In this document: in pieces, positions 11,310-23,325 of the stretch
Layout: each line of letters opens with the position of its first letter
How positions within the stretch are numbered: the stretch's first letter is position 1
NCBI RefSeq assembly: GCF_037893015.1
Contig: NC_133665.1
Location: forward strand, 34,558,431 to 34,622,430
From: Macrotis lagotis
Lineage: Eukaryota; Chordata; Mammalia; Peramelemorphia; Peramelidae
Length of the DNA: 64,000 nt
Direction: 5' to 3'
Notes under the pieces: generated by a model
Told to the model about the DNA's origin: nothing
What the model saw: only the letters and a program-made list of their open reading frames with translations
The model's database searches: none
Made by a program: the position numbers and the translations under genes

Positions 11310-12453
11310 AAGAAAATGTATAGAAGACTGAATCAAGAATAAGTCATAGAAAAGGAATACAAAAAATCAACAAAGGCTTATAAGAGTGTTCAGTGCAAGG
11401 CTAATGGAGAATAATAAGAATGTTAGAAACAAGTGTGGTTTTTTAACATATTAAGGAAAAATAAGGTTAAAGATGAGATGGCAGCTTAATAAAGAAACTG
11501 ATGATGAACTGTTCAAGTCTTTCATCCTTTACTTTGGATTGGAGAGTATAGAAAAAACAAACAAAATCAAAATCAAAACTAGTAAACAAAGAGTTCAAAC
11601 CCAAGTCAATTTGACCAATTTGGGATCACTAATTTTTTTGCTAAATTCAGATTATAAAAGATAAATCAATCAAGTTCCATGCTATTGATAATTGGTAGGC
11701 ATGATTGTTAATTAATAGTCAGTGATGGATGATAGATTGTCAAGAAGGAGAGAGGATCTGCTGGTTTAGGGGTGTCACTTATTAGGAATAATAAGTGCTT
11801 AAATTATGAACAATTATATTGAATAAAGCTTGGAAATAAAACAGACTTCTATCAAAATTCTATATTATTAAAACAATGATTAACAAATATATGGAAATTC
11901 AAGTAGCAATAATTAAAATAAGTATGGTAGATAGTAGGATATGACAGAAATATCTTATCTTAAATTTAGGAAAGCATTAGTTTCTGATATGCTACATTTG
12001 GACAAATTAAATGAAATTACTCTGCATGAACTCAGAGATAATTAAATGAATTAAGATATCCACTTAGAAGAATGATTCTGATGGAGCATCTCAAGAATCT
12101 GTCCTTGGCCCTTCACATCATACACATTTGTCAATGATTTGAATAAAACTATAGATGAAATATGCAGATGATATAAGATAGAAGTGATGGTAAACACTTT
12201 GGATGACCTAATCAGTATCCAAAAAGAATTCAACAAATTAAAATGCCAAGTTACAGTTAATTAAATGAAAAATATTAAGCTGTGGATTCCCTCTGATTAA
12301 AAATAAAAACTTCCCAAGTACAATGTATGAGACAAATCTCTAAACAATATTTTTTTCTGACAAAGATCTGGAGACAAAATTAATAAATAATATAATATTG
12401 TAGCTCTTTAAAAACTAATGAAATCTTAGTCTATATACAAAGAGACAGTGAAA
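11310..12453 (+). mobile_element. CR1/L3-like LINE relic
   Basis: A very decayed non-L1 LINE. The block TTTTTTAACATATTAAGG followed by TCAAGTCTTTCATCCTTTACT (11,436-11,536) resembles the L3/CR1 segment upstream of the reverse transcriptase core. Near 12,090-12,230 the translation resembles the CR1 motif 'VLGP..F.NDL...ADD' (here LCPWPF..TFVNDLNKTIDE). The end near 12,410-12,450 (CTAATGAAATCTTAGTCTAT) also fits. It is interrupted by, or ends at, the HAL1-like start near 12,453. Assignment rests on remembered family patterns only. Confidence 0.5.
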
Positions 12454-12547
12454 AGGCAAGACCAAGATGGAAGAGTAGCAGGAAGAAGTACAGCAAACTT
12501 CCTCTTAAAATTCCTTCATTTGGATCTAGAAAATGCCCTAGAATAAA

Positions 12548-12665
12548 ATGGAATTAATAATAATATTTACCTTGCATGATTGTTGTGAAGATCAGATGAA
12601 ATTATATGTCTAAGCACTTAGTATCTAGCACATAGTACATTTTTATGAATACTTGTTTGCTTCCC
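12548..12665 (+). mobile_element. MIR-type SINE 3' half
   Basis: The order AATAATATTTACCTTGCATGA, TTGTTGTGAAGATCAGATGA, AAGCACTTAGTATCTAGCAC matches the MIR 3' region (CORE and L2-like tail) in sense orientation. Confidence 0.7.
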
Positions 12666-13439
12666 CTTCCCTTTCCCTAATGAAATTTTTTGCTAATTAC
12701 AATGACTCATTTTTTTCAGTCCAGGTTAGTACAGGGAGAGAAACAGAGAGATCTATGTACTCTGGAGGCAGCATTTGTCTAGGCACATGCTGCGATGAGC
12801 AGTCAAGGTCCAGTTTAGGGAGAGTCTGAGCAACATGGCAAGAGGAGGTCTAAGACTCAACTTTGTTGAGATTCTGGAAAAAAGATGCTACCTGATAGCT
12901 TGTCAGTACCCAATTCATAGATCCAGGGCAAATAAGAGGCAGCAAAAAGCCTGCACCCAAATATGGCATATTGGGAGAAGGGAACAGTTGCAGACATTGA
13001 GTTATGTAATTATAAGGGAGTAAATTCAGAAACAAATAGTATGTGTGTAGTTTATACCCTGAGTGCAAGCAGAGTCTCATTCCAACTTTTAGTATAGTAT
13101 AAAGCCAATAGAGGAATAACCATAGGCATAGGAATCCTATACCAAAATAAAGTTTATTCATTTGACTCTTTGAATTAGCAAAACTCCTCTGATGATTGAA
13201 TGGTGAGCTCAACAACTATTTACTATGGTTCAGAACCAAACCCAGGTCAGAAACTTGCAGACTTTAAATCACAGTAGTAATATGACTTTACCCTTGATAT
13301 TTTCACCTTGTAACCAAGATTTTTTGGGGGGTTCCCAGACTGAACTATCATAGAGAGTCTGAAATAATACAATGCTCAATATCTCAAGAAATCAATAATG
13401 TGACTAACCTAGACCTTCTGCCTAGAAGTATACAGAACT

Positions 13440-14560
13440 CAGCCCTAACATCAAAACTAACCAGGAAATGGATGGGAAAAATGAGTATACAAACAACAAT
13501 AAAATAATCCCATCATCTAAAGGTTTGTTCAGGGATATTCAAGACACAAATCCAGAGGACAATTGACTCCAAACTTTCTCAAGGAGTTTGTCAAAGGAAA
13601 AAGTCAGGTCGGGTAGAAATGCAACTACCTTTCCTGGAAAAGATAAAATAAGGGACTTTTTTAAAGCTAAAATGCTTTTATAAATTAAATGAGAGCACTG
13701 GGGCAAAAATTTAGAAAAGAGATGCTTGGCATAAGAAGCAAAAAAAAAAAAAAAACGACCAACAAACAATGTTTTGTCTAAGTAACAAATTTCTTGGAAG
13801 TTGGACAAATGTTCAAATGAGAAATATTCAAACAAAATCAAAAGACTGGGAAAAAATAGAACAAAATTCTATTTCATACTGAAAGTGACTCAACTGGAAA
13901 ACAGAGCAAGGAAAACAAATATACGTTTAATTGGACTACTTAAAGCAATGATGCCCATTCCCCCAAATCAATTAAATATCATATTCAAAGAAATCTTGAG
14001 ATTGCCAAATTTCTTAGAATCAGAGGGCAAAGCAGAAATAAAAAGACTCCATCAATCACCTTTTGAAATAAATGCCAAAATAAAAACTTTCAGTCGTCAT
14101 AAAAAACTATAGCTACAATCAAGGGTCTCTATATGGTGTAGTGAGTCTGATAGTTAGGAGTCAACCTCAGACTCATTACTCAGACACAAGTCACTCTCAG
14201 AAAATCACTTATACTCTTTTTGCTGACTTTTTCAGAAATATAAATCTGTAAAAATTAGTATAATAATAATACCTATTTCTCAGAATTGTTATGAGATTAA
14301 AATAGTGTCATATAAATGCTAGCTATATTATCATTATTATTATTATCATTAACAATAAATTCTGAACTTCCAAGTAAAAAAATAGTTTAAGCAACCAGAA
14401 AAACATATAATTAAAATGTTGGAGAATTCCAGTCAAGATGCTGTATGATTTAGCCATCACCATAAAAGATGGAAGAGCTTGGAATATTATATTCTAGACC
14501 AAGGGTATACAGCAAAATATAGTATAACCATTTTGGGAGTGTCTGAAGGGAATGAATCTT
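13440..14560 (+). pseudogene. ORF1 relic of the old HAL1-like element
   Basis: Starts around the ATGGGAAAAATGAGT stretch near 13,471. A readable stretch at 13,801-14,112 contains an RRM-like block (TQLENRARKTNIRLIG), then IIFKEILRLPNFLESEGKAEIKR and HQSPFEINAKIKTF, the usual order of L1 ORF1 RRM to C-terminal domain. The C-terminal domain resumes after a MIR insertion at 14,385-14,500. Several stops; not functional. Confidence 0.65.
14160..14340 (+). mobile_element. MIR-type SINE
   Basis: Shows CTCAGACTCATTACTCAGACAC, then AATACCTATTTCTCAGAATTG, TTATGAGATTAAAATAG and ATAAATGCTAGC, the MIR order in sense. It splits the HAL1-like ORF1 relic. Confidence 0.6.
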
Positions 14561-15392
14561 CAATGAATTAGGGAACTTTCAAAAACACTAAATAGAAAGT
14601 TACAAGTTCAACAGAAAACACAAATGAAGAATTATAGAGAAACTATTTATAGTTTAATATATAGAGATGATACATGTCCCCTTTGAACCTCATCATTATT
14701 TTGGGTCATAAATGATATTTAAGTAGACAAAAGACCTGGGGCTAATTCTCTTACATTCTGATGATCTTAAACAATAAATGCATTTGGGAGATTCTGGGGA
14801 AATGACAAAATATGTCAGACATTTATGGCTCTTCAGATTCCTTCCACAACCAGACACAAAGGTGCCACAAATTGAACACAGAGCAGCTAAAATAAAGGAG
14901 CAAAGTAATTTTCTTCCTAAAATAATTTGAGAGGACCTCAGAAAAGATAAACCCTCTAGAGACTGAGGTTTGGCATCTGTGAAGTATGGAGGCCTCCAGG
15001 CTCCACTGAATCAACAAAGAAAGAAATTTTAATCTCAGCTTTCACTTCACATTCAGAAATTTCATTTTACAGTTTAGGAATTAGAGTAATAGAAAACTAA
15101 AGGACTCTATGCTGTTTCTGGAAATCAGGTCTAGTATTACTGACCAGACTCAATCCTTGACCAAGACTATGGACAAGAAAGAGTGATTACATGTTCCAAA
15201 CTCAGAAAGCAAGAACATTTTCCCTATGGTGTCTGGTGGGTTAGGGGAGAAAGAGAGCAGACCCTGAGGTTGAGCACCCCCCCATGCAGAATTCAGAAAT
15301 CAAAATAGGGACTTGGCCTGGACCCACACCGCCTACAACTAGTGATTAAAATGTGATTATAATAATTCGCTACTAAATTAAAAATAATATGA

Positions 15393-16250
15393 AAATGAAT
15401 AAGCAAAGGAAAAAGAACTTGACCATAGTTAGCTACTTTGATAAAACAGATCTGGGTTCATATTAGAGGAAGATAGTGAAGTTTAACAAAAGCCACTCCT
15501 ACCCCAAGAATGAATAGCAAATAGTCATAAGCCCCAAAGGAGTTATGGGAAGAATTAAAAAAGTAATTTAAAAAAAGCAAATAAAAGAGATCAATAAAAA
15601 TTTAGGATAAAAAGCAATCCAAGAAAATTTTGAAAGGAAAATTAAGCAAATTGAAAAAGAGATATAAAATATTAAGGAAGTAAATAACTGCTTAAAAATA
15701 AAATTGGAAAAGAGGAATCAATTGATATTATAAGGCACCAAATAATAAAATTAGAAGAGTATCTGAACATCTCATTTGAAAAATAACTGATCTAGAGAAT
15801 AGATTGAAGAGACAATGTAAAATTATAACTTTATCTGAAATTTATGATAAAAAAAGAATCTGAATACAATATTTACTAGAAGTGATTAAGGAAATTGCCC
15901 CATATTTCTAGAATAAGATGGTAAAGTAGAAAGAGGGAAAAAAATTGCCATTCACCACCTGTTTTCCCAGGAGGAAAACACTGAAATGTCATAGCCAAGT
16001 TATAAAACTCCTAGGACAAGGAGAAAATATTGCAAAAAACAACAAAAAAGAAATTTAAATACTGTGGAAATACAACTCAAGATTTCACAAGAACTAGCAG
16101 CTTCTACTCTAAAATAACTGTTGGCTCTGGAACATTATAAAAGAACAAAACAGTTGGGGTTATATCTAAGAATAGCTTATCCTCAAAATTTGAGTATGAT
16201 CCTGAATGAAAAATAAAAGAGCATTTGACAAACTGAAAGATCTATAGCTA
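15393..16250 (+). pseudogene. L1 ORF1 relic
   Basis: Start ATGAATAAGCAAAGG at about 15,393. Coiled-coil-like lysine- and glutamate-rich sequence is followed by an RRM-type block near 15,780-15,900 (DLENRLKRQ) and a C-terminal block at 15,985-16,190 where several conserved ORF1 phrases are recognisable. Multiple stops and small deletions. Confidence 0.65.
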
Positions 16251-17432
16251 TCTGTATCAAAAAGACCAGAACTCAATGGAAAGTTTGATATAAAAGATCA
16301 GAACAAATATAAAGATACAGTGAAAGATTGATCATAAGGCATTCATTAAGGTCAAACTGTTTACTTAGTGTATCTATGAAAATGTTTGCAATATTCTTAA
16401 AATTGTCAGCTTTACTGAGATGGTTTTAAAGAAAGGTTGGGGCTAAATTTCATATGATGGGATGATTTTAAAAAACAAAGTTGGGTAGGAAAAGGTAAAT
16501 AGAAACAAAATGGTTCATGAACTAAAACAGAGGAAGAAGGTGGAGTTGGGGGTAGAGAGGAAGCAGGTGATATTGGAACCATAGTTTCATCCTAATTGAA
16601 GAATAAACAATGTGTACAGCTGGAATGATATAGAAGTCTTCTGAAAATGTAGAGAATTAAGAATATTTGGAGAAAGGGTAGAGAATGAACTTTTAGAAGA
16701 GTATATAGCCTGGGATTTTACAAAGTGCAGGAGAGGATTGGGATGAACACAGGAAGGTAGTGAGAAAATAGGGGAGAGAAGATAATGCAATAGAAATAGG
16801 TTAAAAAGAGAGACAGAATGAAAATGATGAATAAAAATAAGATGAAGGGAAATTCACAAATAGTAATTAGAGCTTTGAATGTGAATGGGATATTTGTTAC
16901 AGTTTTCTCTGTAGTGGCAAAGAACTGCAAAATGCAGGAATCCCCATAGATTGGAAAATAGTTTAACAGCTGAACAGTATCATTGTGATAGAGATAGAAT
17001 ACTATTAGGTTCTAAAAATGATGAACTATTTCAATGATCTTAGAAAGGCATGAAAATACACAAAATAGTGAAGAATGAAATGAGCAGAACAAAGTAAATA
17101 TTGTATAAGGTAACCACAATATTGTTTTTAAAATATTTGAGCAATTAAGTCATTTTGACTATTATAAATATACACATTTAAAATAAAGAACAAATGAAGA
17201 AAGATGCTATCTATCCAAAGAAAGAATTGATAAAAACAATTATGTATAGAATAATTTTATGTACATATACATTTGTGTGTGTATGTGCCTAATGGTTGCC
17301 ATTTTGAGGGTAGAACTTGGAAGGAGAAGAAAGGAGGGGAAATTATATGATAACTTTATTAGATATTCAAAATATTTCAACTGTATTATACTGGCTATGG
17401 ACTATATTGTTCTCATCCAGAGGAAGAAAAAC

Positions 17433-17434
<2 letters not shown>

Positions 17435-17478
<44 letters not shown>
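17435..17478. repeat. (CA)n microsatellite
   Basis: About 44 bp of CA inside the L1 3' UTR. Short peptides of alternating His and Thr across it are artefacts. Confidence 0.97.
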
Positions 17479-17482
<4 letters not shown>

Positions 17483-17759
17483 ACCCTTCAGAATCTGATA
17501 AACACTATATAAAAATTATCTCTTATGTATCTCTTTCCCTTAATCCTAATTCCTCATACTGAAAATTACTATTCCATAAACATATTTATCAAAATATGTT
17601 CTTACAATGCTAACCTCACTGTTCGCTGCTGAGGGAAGGATGGTGGAAAAGAAGAGAGGAAGGGAATTTTATAACTTAAAAACTATACATGTGTATATAG
17701 GGATGAAAATAAATAAATAAAATAAAAATATCTAATATCAACTATCAAAAAGTTTCATA

Positions 17760-18475
17760 AAAATGTTCTTTTTATTATGCTACTACAGAATTTTATTTTA
17801 TTCCACAAATAAAAATTTAAATAAATATGTATATATATATATATATATATATGAAACATATGTATTTAAAAATAGATAAAAAAAGGGAGAAAATGGTTGA
17901 AAAAAGGTGAAGGAAAGGAAGGTTAGATAAAATCATCTCACTTAATCAGCATATGTAGAAAGTAATCTATACAAAGAAGGAGGAAGAAAGAATTGACTGA
18001 CCACTTGAATTTCACTATCAACTGAACTGATCAAAGGAAGGAAAATACAGACACACACACACACATACACACACACACACATGCAAGTGCACATGCGTGT
18101 GCACGCATTTGGGTAAAAAAATATGTTTTACTCTAAAGGAAAATAATAAAGAAAAAGAAAAAAACAAAAGAATTAGAAAAAGAGTACATTAAAAGAGTGA
18201 CTAAGGATATGTAATAATGCATATATGCATGTATGTTTCTATAATGATTGCACATACATTGGAAAATGATTGAACAAATTAGAGCATATGATCTCCAAGT
18301 TTTTTTTAACCTCCTTTCTATTGCCTGTCTGCCATAATTTTCGTTTAGATGTTTATTTTTTCTCCATTAAAAAAAAGGAAGATCTTGGAAGGTTGGGACC
18401 ACGTATTCTAAACTAACTTTATCTTCTAAAAGTTTTTCACAAAAAGGGGGATGAGAGATCTTGTTGAACTAGACC
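17760..18475. repeat. Unassigned A-rich sequence with TA and CA tracts
   Basis: Contains (TA)n at about 17,828-17,852 and a CA/CGTG-rich tract at about 18,050-18,110. The rest is purine-rich and unassigned. Confidence 0.6.
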
Positions 18476-18478
18476 AAT

Positions 18479-18631
18479 GGTGGAAGTTAGTTGGTGCAGT
18501 GGATAAAGCACCGGCCCTGGAGTCAGGAGTACCTGGGTTCAAATCCATTTTCAGACACTTAATTACCTAGCTGTGTGGCCTTGGGCAAGCCACTTAACCC
18601 CATTGCCTTCCAAAAAAAACCCTAAAAAAAA
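18479..18631 (+). mobile_element. WSINE-type SINE, sense
   Basis: Head GGTGCAGTGGATAAAGCACC with A-box-like sequence, B-box GGTTCAAATCC at 18,536-18,546, and tail CTGTGTGGCCTTGGGCAAGC to an A-run. Degraded TSDs are plausible (ACTAGACCAATGG before, AATAGATCAGTGATGG after). Confidence 0.92.
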
Positions 18632-19343
18632 GAAATAGATCAGTGATGGGGTCCCTCCTTTTCAATTCTGTGAGACTCTGAGTCTGAAAATTAACCCCAT
18701 ATTTTCTAACCCTTTAAGTAACTCTCTCTCTTCTCCTGGTTCTTGTTTCTTCCTCTGGCTGACATTACTCCCATTTTCTGCTTCTGCATAACATCTGAAA
18801 TTTACCAAAGACAATTGCATTTCCCCCAAGTCCTACCAGATTCTAACACTCAGCTTACTACCTGGATAATTAAGATGAACAAGAAAGATTTTTTTTCCTT
18901 TGACTTGCAAAGTCCTTCAAATTCTCCACATTCTCCCACTAACCTTTCCCTGATTCACACTCTACCACTTAGTTATAATGACATCTTGTATACTTAATAC
19001 CCTCACCAGCAGATTCTTTTTTCCTATTACGCAGCAAAATGTTTTGCCTAGAAGCCTCTTCTCAATAGACAGAACACACAGTGATATTAAAATAAATGAA
19101 AATCATAGACTGTTAGAATTTGAAGGGATGAAAGGGAATATTTACTCCAACTCCACTCATTTTACAAGTAGTGATGAAATATGTCATGGAAGACTCCCAA
19201 TTTTCCTGTGAAGGAAACAAAACTGACAATCATATATACTCATTTATTATTGACAAATCATTGGTTTACTGTCATGTAGGCCCAGGCTAACTTCTGTTTC
19301 CAGACATGAATTTTATGATTTGAATCTGTGAATATAGGTTGCA

Positions 19344-19394
<51 letters not shown>

Positions 19395-20145
19395 TGCTAA
19401 ATAATGTTTAGACTGTATTCATGATGATAAGAGAACAATGATAAAGAAAATAGAGTTGGCTAGAAAAAAATTTGATTACAGCATAAATTGATTGTGATTG
19501 CAGGACATTCTAATTTGATTGCATTATGCACTATTGCAAAGGTAAGATGAGATGCAGTATAAACAAACTCTATTAAGTAGACAATGGTGGTTGATTTACT
19601 TGTTAACTGCTCCTTATCAGCTACTTCTTTTCTCTTCAATATAATTTTAATAACAGCTTTGTGTTTATTACATCACAATCATTTCCCCATATACCCTTCT
19701 CCCGAGATCCCAAACCTCTCTTGAAAGAAAGAAACATAGTCAAGTCCAACCATCACCATCACTATGTCAGTCATATGTATTATATTGGATTTCTGGAGTC
19801 ATCTGGCCTCAGAATTAAGTTTGGTAATGTAATTTGTTATGAGTTCAAATATGTGTGTATGTGCATATTTGTCTGCATGTGTATTTTAATACTATTGCTG
19901 TCAATTCTTATATTATTCCTCATAATAGGTATTCTATTGGTTTCTCTCTTAGCTCATGACTTCCCATGTTTCTCTGAATTCCTAATCTCCTCTCTTTCAG
20001 TTTTATATATGTGATTTTTAACATTAGATATATTTATAAATTACTCCCATTTCATGAGAGGTTGCTTGTAACAAAGTAAAACAGGTATGTAAAAGTAATA
20101 ACACAGTGACTTCATTTCAAAGTACATGCAACATTTCATATCTGT
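18632..20145. other. Mostly unassigned; MIR-class relic and (CAT)n
   Basis: A weak MIR/CORE-like relic lies at about 19,095-19,200 (AATCATAGACTGTTAGAATT, the 'anonymous' amniote SINE pattern). A (CAT)n tract fills 19,345-19,394. Nothing else recognised; no exon-like open frame with splice signals was convincing. Confidence 0.5.
19345..19394. repeat. (CAT)n microsatellite
   Basis: About 16 uninterrupted CAT/ATC units. Confidence 0.97.
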
Positions 20146-20420
20146 GCCATCAATCTCCCACCTTATTTTTAAAATTAATTTCTCTACCTCTCACTCCCTA
20201 TGTTACTCACAAAGGGGTTTTTTATTATGCAATAATACACCATTAAATTCATATCTCACAGAATTTTTACCCATTCCCTGGTGAATGAGGGCCCATGTTT
20301 CTGAGGATTTTTTAAAATAACTTCGAAAAGTGCTGCTTTGAATATTTTTGCTCCTTATTTTCTTAAAAATTCCAAGTCAATCTCAGAAGTTATTTTCCAT
20401 TCTCTTTGAATTTATTCATT
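20145..20420 (-). mobile_element. Old L1 ORF2 C-terminal fragment
   Basis: The plus strand reads like the complement of the L1 C-terminus: TTATTATGCAATAATACACC, CATTCCCTGGTGAATGAGGG and AAAAGTGCTGCTTTGAATAT. Highly diverged. Confidence 0.5.
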
Positions 20421-21905
20421 GCTATTTATATTTATTGAGTTATTATGTTCTATTTATTTTCCTGAAACATATACTATGATTTGTAAACCATAGTAAAATA
20501 TAAAAAGAAAAAGGAATTTTTCATCTATCACTCCAAAGATTTAAAAAAACATACTTGCTACTTAGGAAATTGCCTTTTGTTATATAAATTTCCTCTCTAA
20601 GGGTAGAAATATTCCCTTACCACCATCTATAACTGCAATATAGAAGAATTTATCTATAACTTTGAAAAGTAGTTCTTATAGTAGAAAATGAACATCAATC
20701 ATTATCATATTGAAATGAAAAAAATCTATAAAGAGTAGATAGGGAATTGATTTAGTAATCATTTTGGGGAATCAAAATATATTATTGGAAACTGAATTAT
20801 GATATATTTTTGAAAGCTATTTCAGGATATGACCACCAAAATGAAGAAATAGTTGTTTTTCTAATTAATTCCAATCTCCAAATCTGAAAAGAAAGTATGA
20901 AAATATGTATAGTATAGCAGATTCATAGAATCTGATATTTTGATACTTCAGTGTCCATTTAGTCCAAGTCATACATGAAAGGAACCCCCACTATAAAACA
21001 TCTTCCAAGATAATTCTTTAGCAGTATAAGACTGAGGCAGTTTAATGGGACTGTAAAATATGTAGATTGTGATCATTTTTGATTATACAGCATAAAATTA
21101 GTTATTTAATGAATTGATTACTGTACGTACTGATTATTATGTATTGTGTGGGCAAAAATTGATTCCATTGCTTCAAAAATCTCTTACATGCCCTATGTGC
21201 TAGTCATATAAAGTCGATAAATAGGGAAAAATAATGCATTAGCAAAAAACTAACACATTATCTTATATAATTTTTTTAATTGTTGTGAGTAAATGATTCT
21301 ATATCTTTAGCTCTTCCTCTGAGAGACTCCTTAGCATATAAACTTGTACTCATAAGTTTGATCTTTGTGGGAACTGCTCATAGATTCTAGTGATTATCCT
21401 GTGATGTTCTATTCAATAGTAAGCTACTTACTACTTTAATCAGTAGCTCATGAGCCCTCATCAATATGCTTTCCATCGACATTCAATAGAAATACTTACT
21501 CTGAGCAAAGGGATTTACTTAGATGGTATAGTAAAACCAAAACAAACAAAAATAAAAATAAAAAATATAAAACATTTCTCAATAAACCCAGAGCACAATC
21601 TCATGGTATAACCTGTTTGGAAGGAATAGGCAAAATTTAAATTGAAATGGTAATGAAGTACATATATACTTCACTCTACTGACCAAGGCCAATAACGACT
21701 CTGAGGAATCTGGTGTCTTTTCTCTCTATGCTGAGTTCTTGTGAAGCTAACATTCACAGTCTACTGCTGGGCAGATACTATCAGGAATCATGTTTCTGAA
21801 AATTTATTATGAACATCTCTGCTTCTTCAACTGTCCCTCAAAATCTGCTGAACTGATTTTCCAACTGCTCAAGGGTTGTTTGCCCTTGGGAGAGTAGATT
21901 TTCTT
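20420..21905. other. Unassigned AT-rich sequence
   Basis: A weak MIR-class relic may lie near 20,920-21,010 (GATTCATAGAATCTGATA). No gene evidence seen. Confidence 0.4.
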
Positions 21906-21925
21906 CTTAAAGAAGTGGGAGTGTG

Positions 21926-22075
21926 GGGCAGCTAGGTGGCACAGTGCATAAAGCACCAGCCCTGGAGTCAGGAGTACCTGGGTTCAAATCCAGTCTCAGA
22001 CACTTAATAATTACATAGCTGTGGGCAAGCCACTTAACCACATTTGCCTTGTAAAAAAAAAAAACTAAAAAAAAA
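21926..22075 (+). mobile_element. WSINE-type SINE with perfect 17 bp TSD
   Basis: Sense SINE with GGCAGCTAGGTGGCACAGTG, B-box GGTTCAAATCC at 21,981-21,991, and an A-rich tail broken by ACT. The TSD AAAGAAGTGGGAGTGTG occurs at 21,909-21,925 and 22,076-22,092. Low divergence suggests a fairly recent insertion. Confidence 0.96.
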
Positions 22076-22092
22076 AAAGAAGTGGGAGTGTG

Positions 22093-22590
22093 AAATAAAA
22101 AAGAAAAACAATCATCATTTTCGCCTGGCTGGATCACCTTTCATAGCTGCTTTGAGTATGGGCTTTCATAAACTCTTATTCTTTCTAATGAAAAACAATG
22201 TTTTGTTCATAGGTGGACCAGGTTCCTTTAATTTCATAACATAAACATTTTCTCACTTCATATAATATCACTGGATATAAACACATTCTGAATATCTCAG
22301 CACCTCATTTTGTATGATTACAGACTGTGACTACATCAACTGAGCAGTGATGGAAAGGAATATAATTTGACACACTTTCATGTATTTGGATTTTTATTTG
22401 CATATCTAGAATTTCTATTCAGACCATCATAAAGAAAATCTGCCCAGAAGTCCAATGGGAATAGATTTCATTAGAGGTTCCAGACCACCACCATTGCTAC
22501 TAAATAAAAAAAAAAATATTGATCTACAAATTCCAGGTTAAAAGAATTTTATTCCTAGAAGATTGTTATGTAATTACCACAACATTATAA
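22093..22590. other. Unassigned sequence
   Basis: No repeat or gene recognised. Confidence 0.4.
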
Positions 22591-22639
22591 CATGAGGAGA
22601 AACTGGGAAGCTAGGCAACAGAGCAGATATTATGCTGGT

Positions 22640-22862
22640 CCTACAATGAAGCAGTCCTTATTTTCTGGAGTTCAAATATGACCTAAGATTTCTCACTAGT
22701 TATGTGATCCTTGACAAGCCATTTAACTTTGTTTCCTTCAGTTCCTCATGTGTAAAATGATCTGGAGAAAAATCACAAACCATTCCAGTTTCTCTGACAA
22801 GAAAACCCCAAATGGAATCATAAAGAGTCAAATATGATTGAAAACTGATTTAACAACAATGA
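22640..22862 (+). mobile_element. SINE with RTE-like 3' tail
   Basis: The body resembles the tRNA/MIR-like SINE core (CTCATGTGTAAAATGATCTGG). The 3' part reads CAAACCATTCCAGTTTCTCTG, CCCCAAATGGAATCATAAAG and AGTCAAATATGATTGAAAAC, the decayed form of the RTE/BovB-type tail that ends in '..GTCGGACACGACTGAA..AACAAC'. RTE-tailed SINEs are known from marsupials. A second copy is at 53,000. Confidence 0.7.
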
Positions 22863-23039
22863 TGAAAAACCGCACCTTGCTGTAGGTAGTAAACTGTACA
22901 CCTTGTTGCATGAGATTGAACCACTTGATTCCTTAGACAAAACTGTAATTTGAAACTATTGTGCTAGAAACTTCCATAGCATATGGAAGCTTAGTATTAG
23001 GTCCTTACATGCCTTTGCCATTATTGAAGGGAAATCAAA

Positions 23040-23325
23040 CTATCATAGATCTTTACCTTGAAGGGACTTTAGCTCCAGTCATCTGATTATATGATCTTGA
23101 ATTTAAGAGTACAGAGATTTTTAAGGTCATCTAGTTCACCACACCCCCCCCTCCTTTTTATTCAGTTGAAGAAAGCAAATTACAGAAAGGTTAAATGATT
23201 TGTCCAAGGTCAGCAAAAATAGCAAACGTAACAAAATAACAAAGCCTATAAGTGGCAGAGTCTGTTTCAAACTATAGTACTGTTATTCCAGCTTCAATTC
23301 CCTTTCCACTGAACCAGTATGACTG
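23040..23325 (-). mobile_element. MIR-class SINE relic, antisense
   Basis: Reads as the MIR complement: TTAAATGATTTGTCCAAGGTCA, then GTGGCAGAGTCTG and TTCCCTTTCCACTGAACCA. The preceding 23,040-23,140 part (ATCATAGATCTTTACC, AAGGTCATCTAGTTCA) fits the related amniote SINE pattern. Confidence 0.6.

Larger units (their letters stand above)
12453..14790 (+). mobile_element. Old HAL1-like or L1 element with ORF1 but no ORF2
   Basis: It starts with an L1-type 5' end (CAAGACCAAGATGGAAGAG). It continues through a degraded 5' UTR (12,680-13,440) into an ORF1 relic with the block LENRARKTNIRLIGLLKA at about 13,890 and C-terminal blocks at 14,390-14,500 (AIKDGRAWNII). No endonuclease or reverse transcriptase follows before the next L1 begins near 14,795. 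MIR-like SINEs interrupt it at 12,548 and 14,160. It may be a half-L1 (HAL1) or an L1 cut short; decay prevents a decision. Confidence 0.6.
14795..17755 (+). mobile_element. Internally deleted L1 retaining ORF1 and 3' end
   Basis: The order is: a 5' UTR-like segment (14,795-15,390), an ORF1 relic from about 15,393 (MNKQRKKNL) through a coiled coil and RRM to a C-terminal domain ending near 16,250, a spacer, and then an ORF2 start block at about 16,850-16,890 (IVIRALNVNGI). This jumps directly to the C-terminal tip of ORF2 (TVFSVVAKNCKMQ at about 16,900). About 3.5 kb of ORF2, including the catalytic core, is missing. The 3' UTR is family-A-like (TCTCTTATGTATCTCTTTCCC near 17,520, cf. 62,725) and ends in an ATAAATAAAATAAAA-type tail at about 17,730. 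Confidence 0.75.

Noticed and set aside
19345-19394. Direct repeats resembling a small CRISPR or minisatellite array
   Set aside because: It is a plain CAT trinucleotide run; there are no spacers, and the DNA is clearly mammalian.
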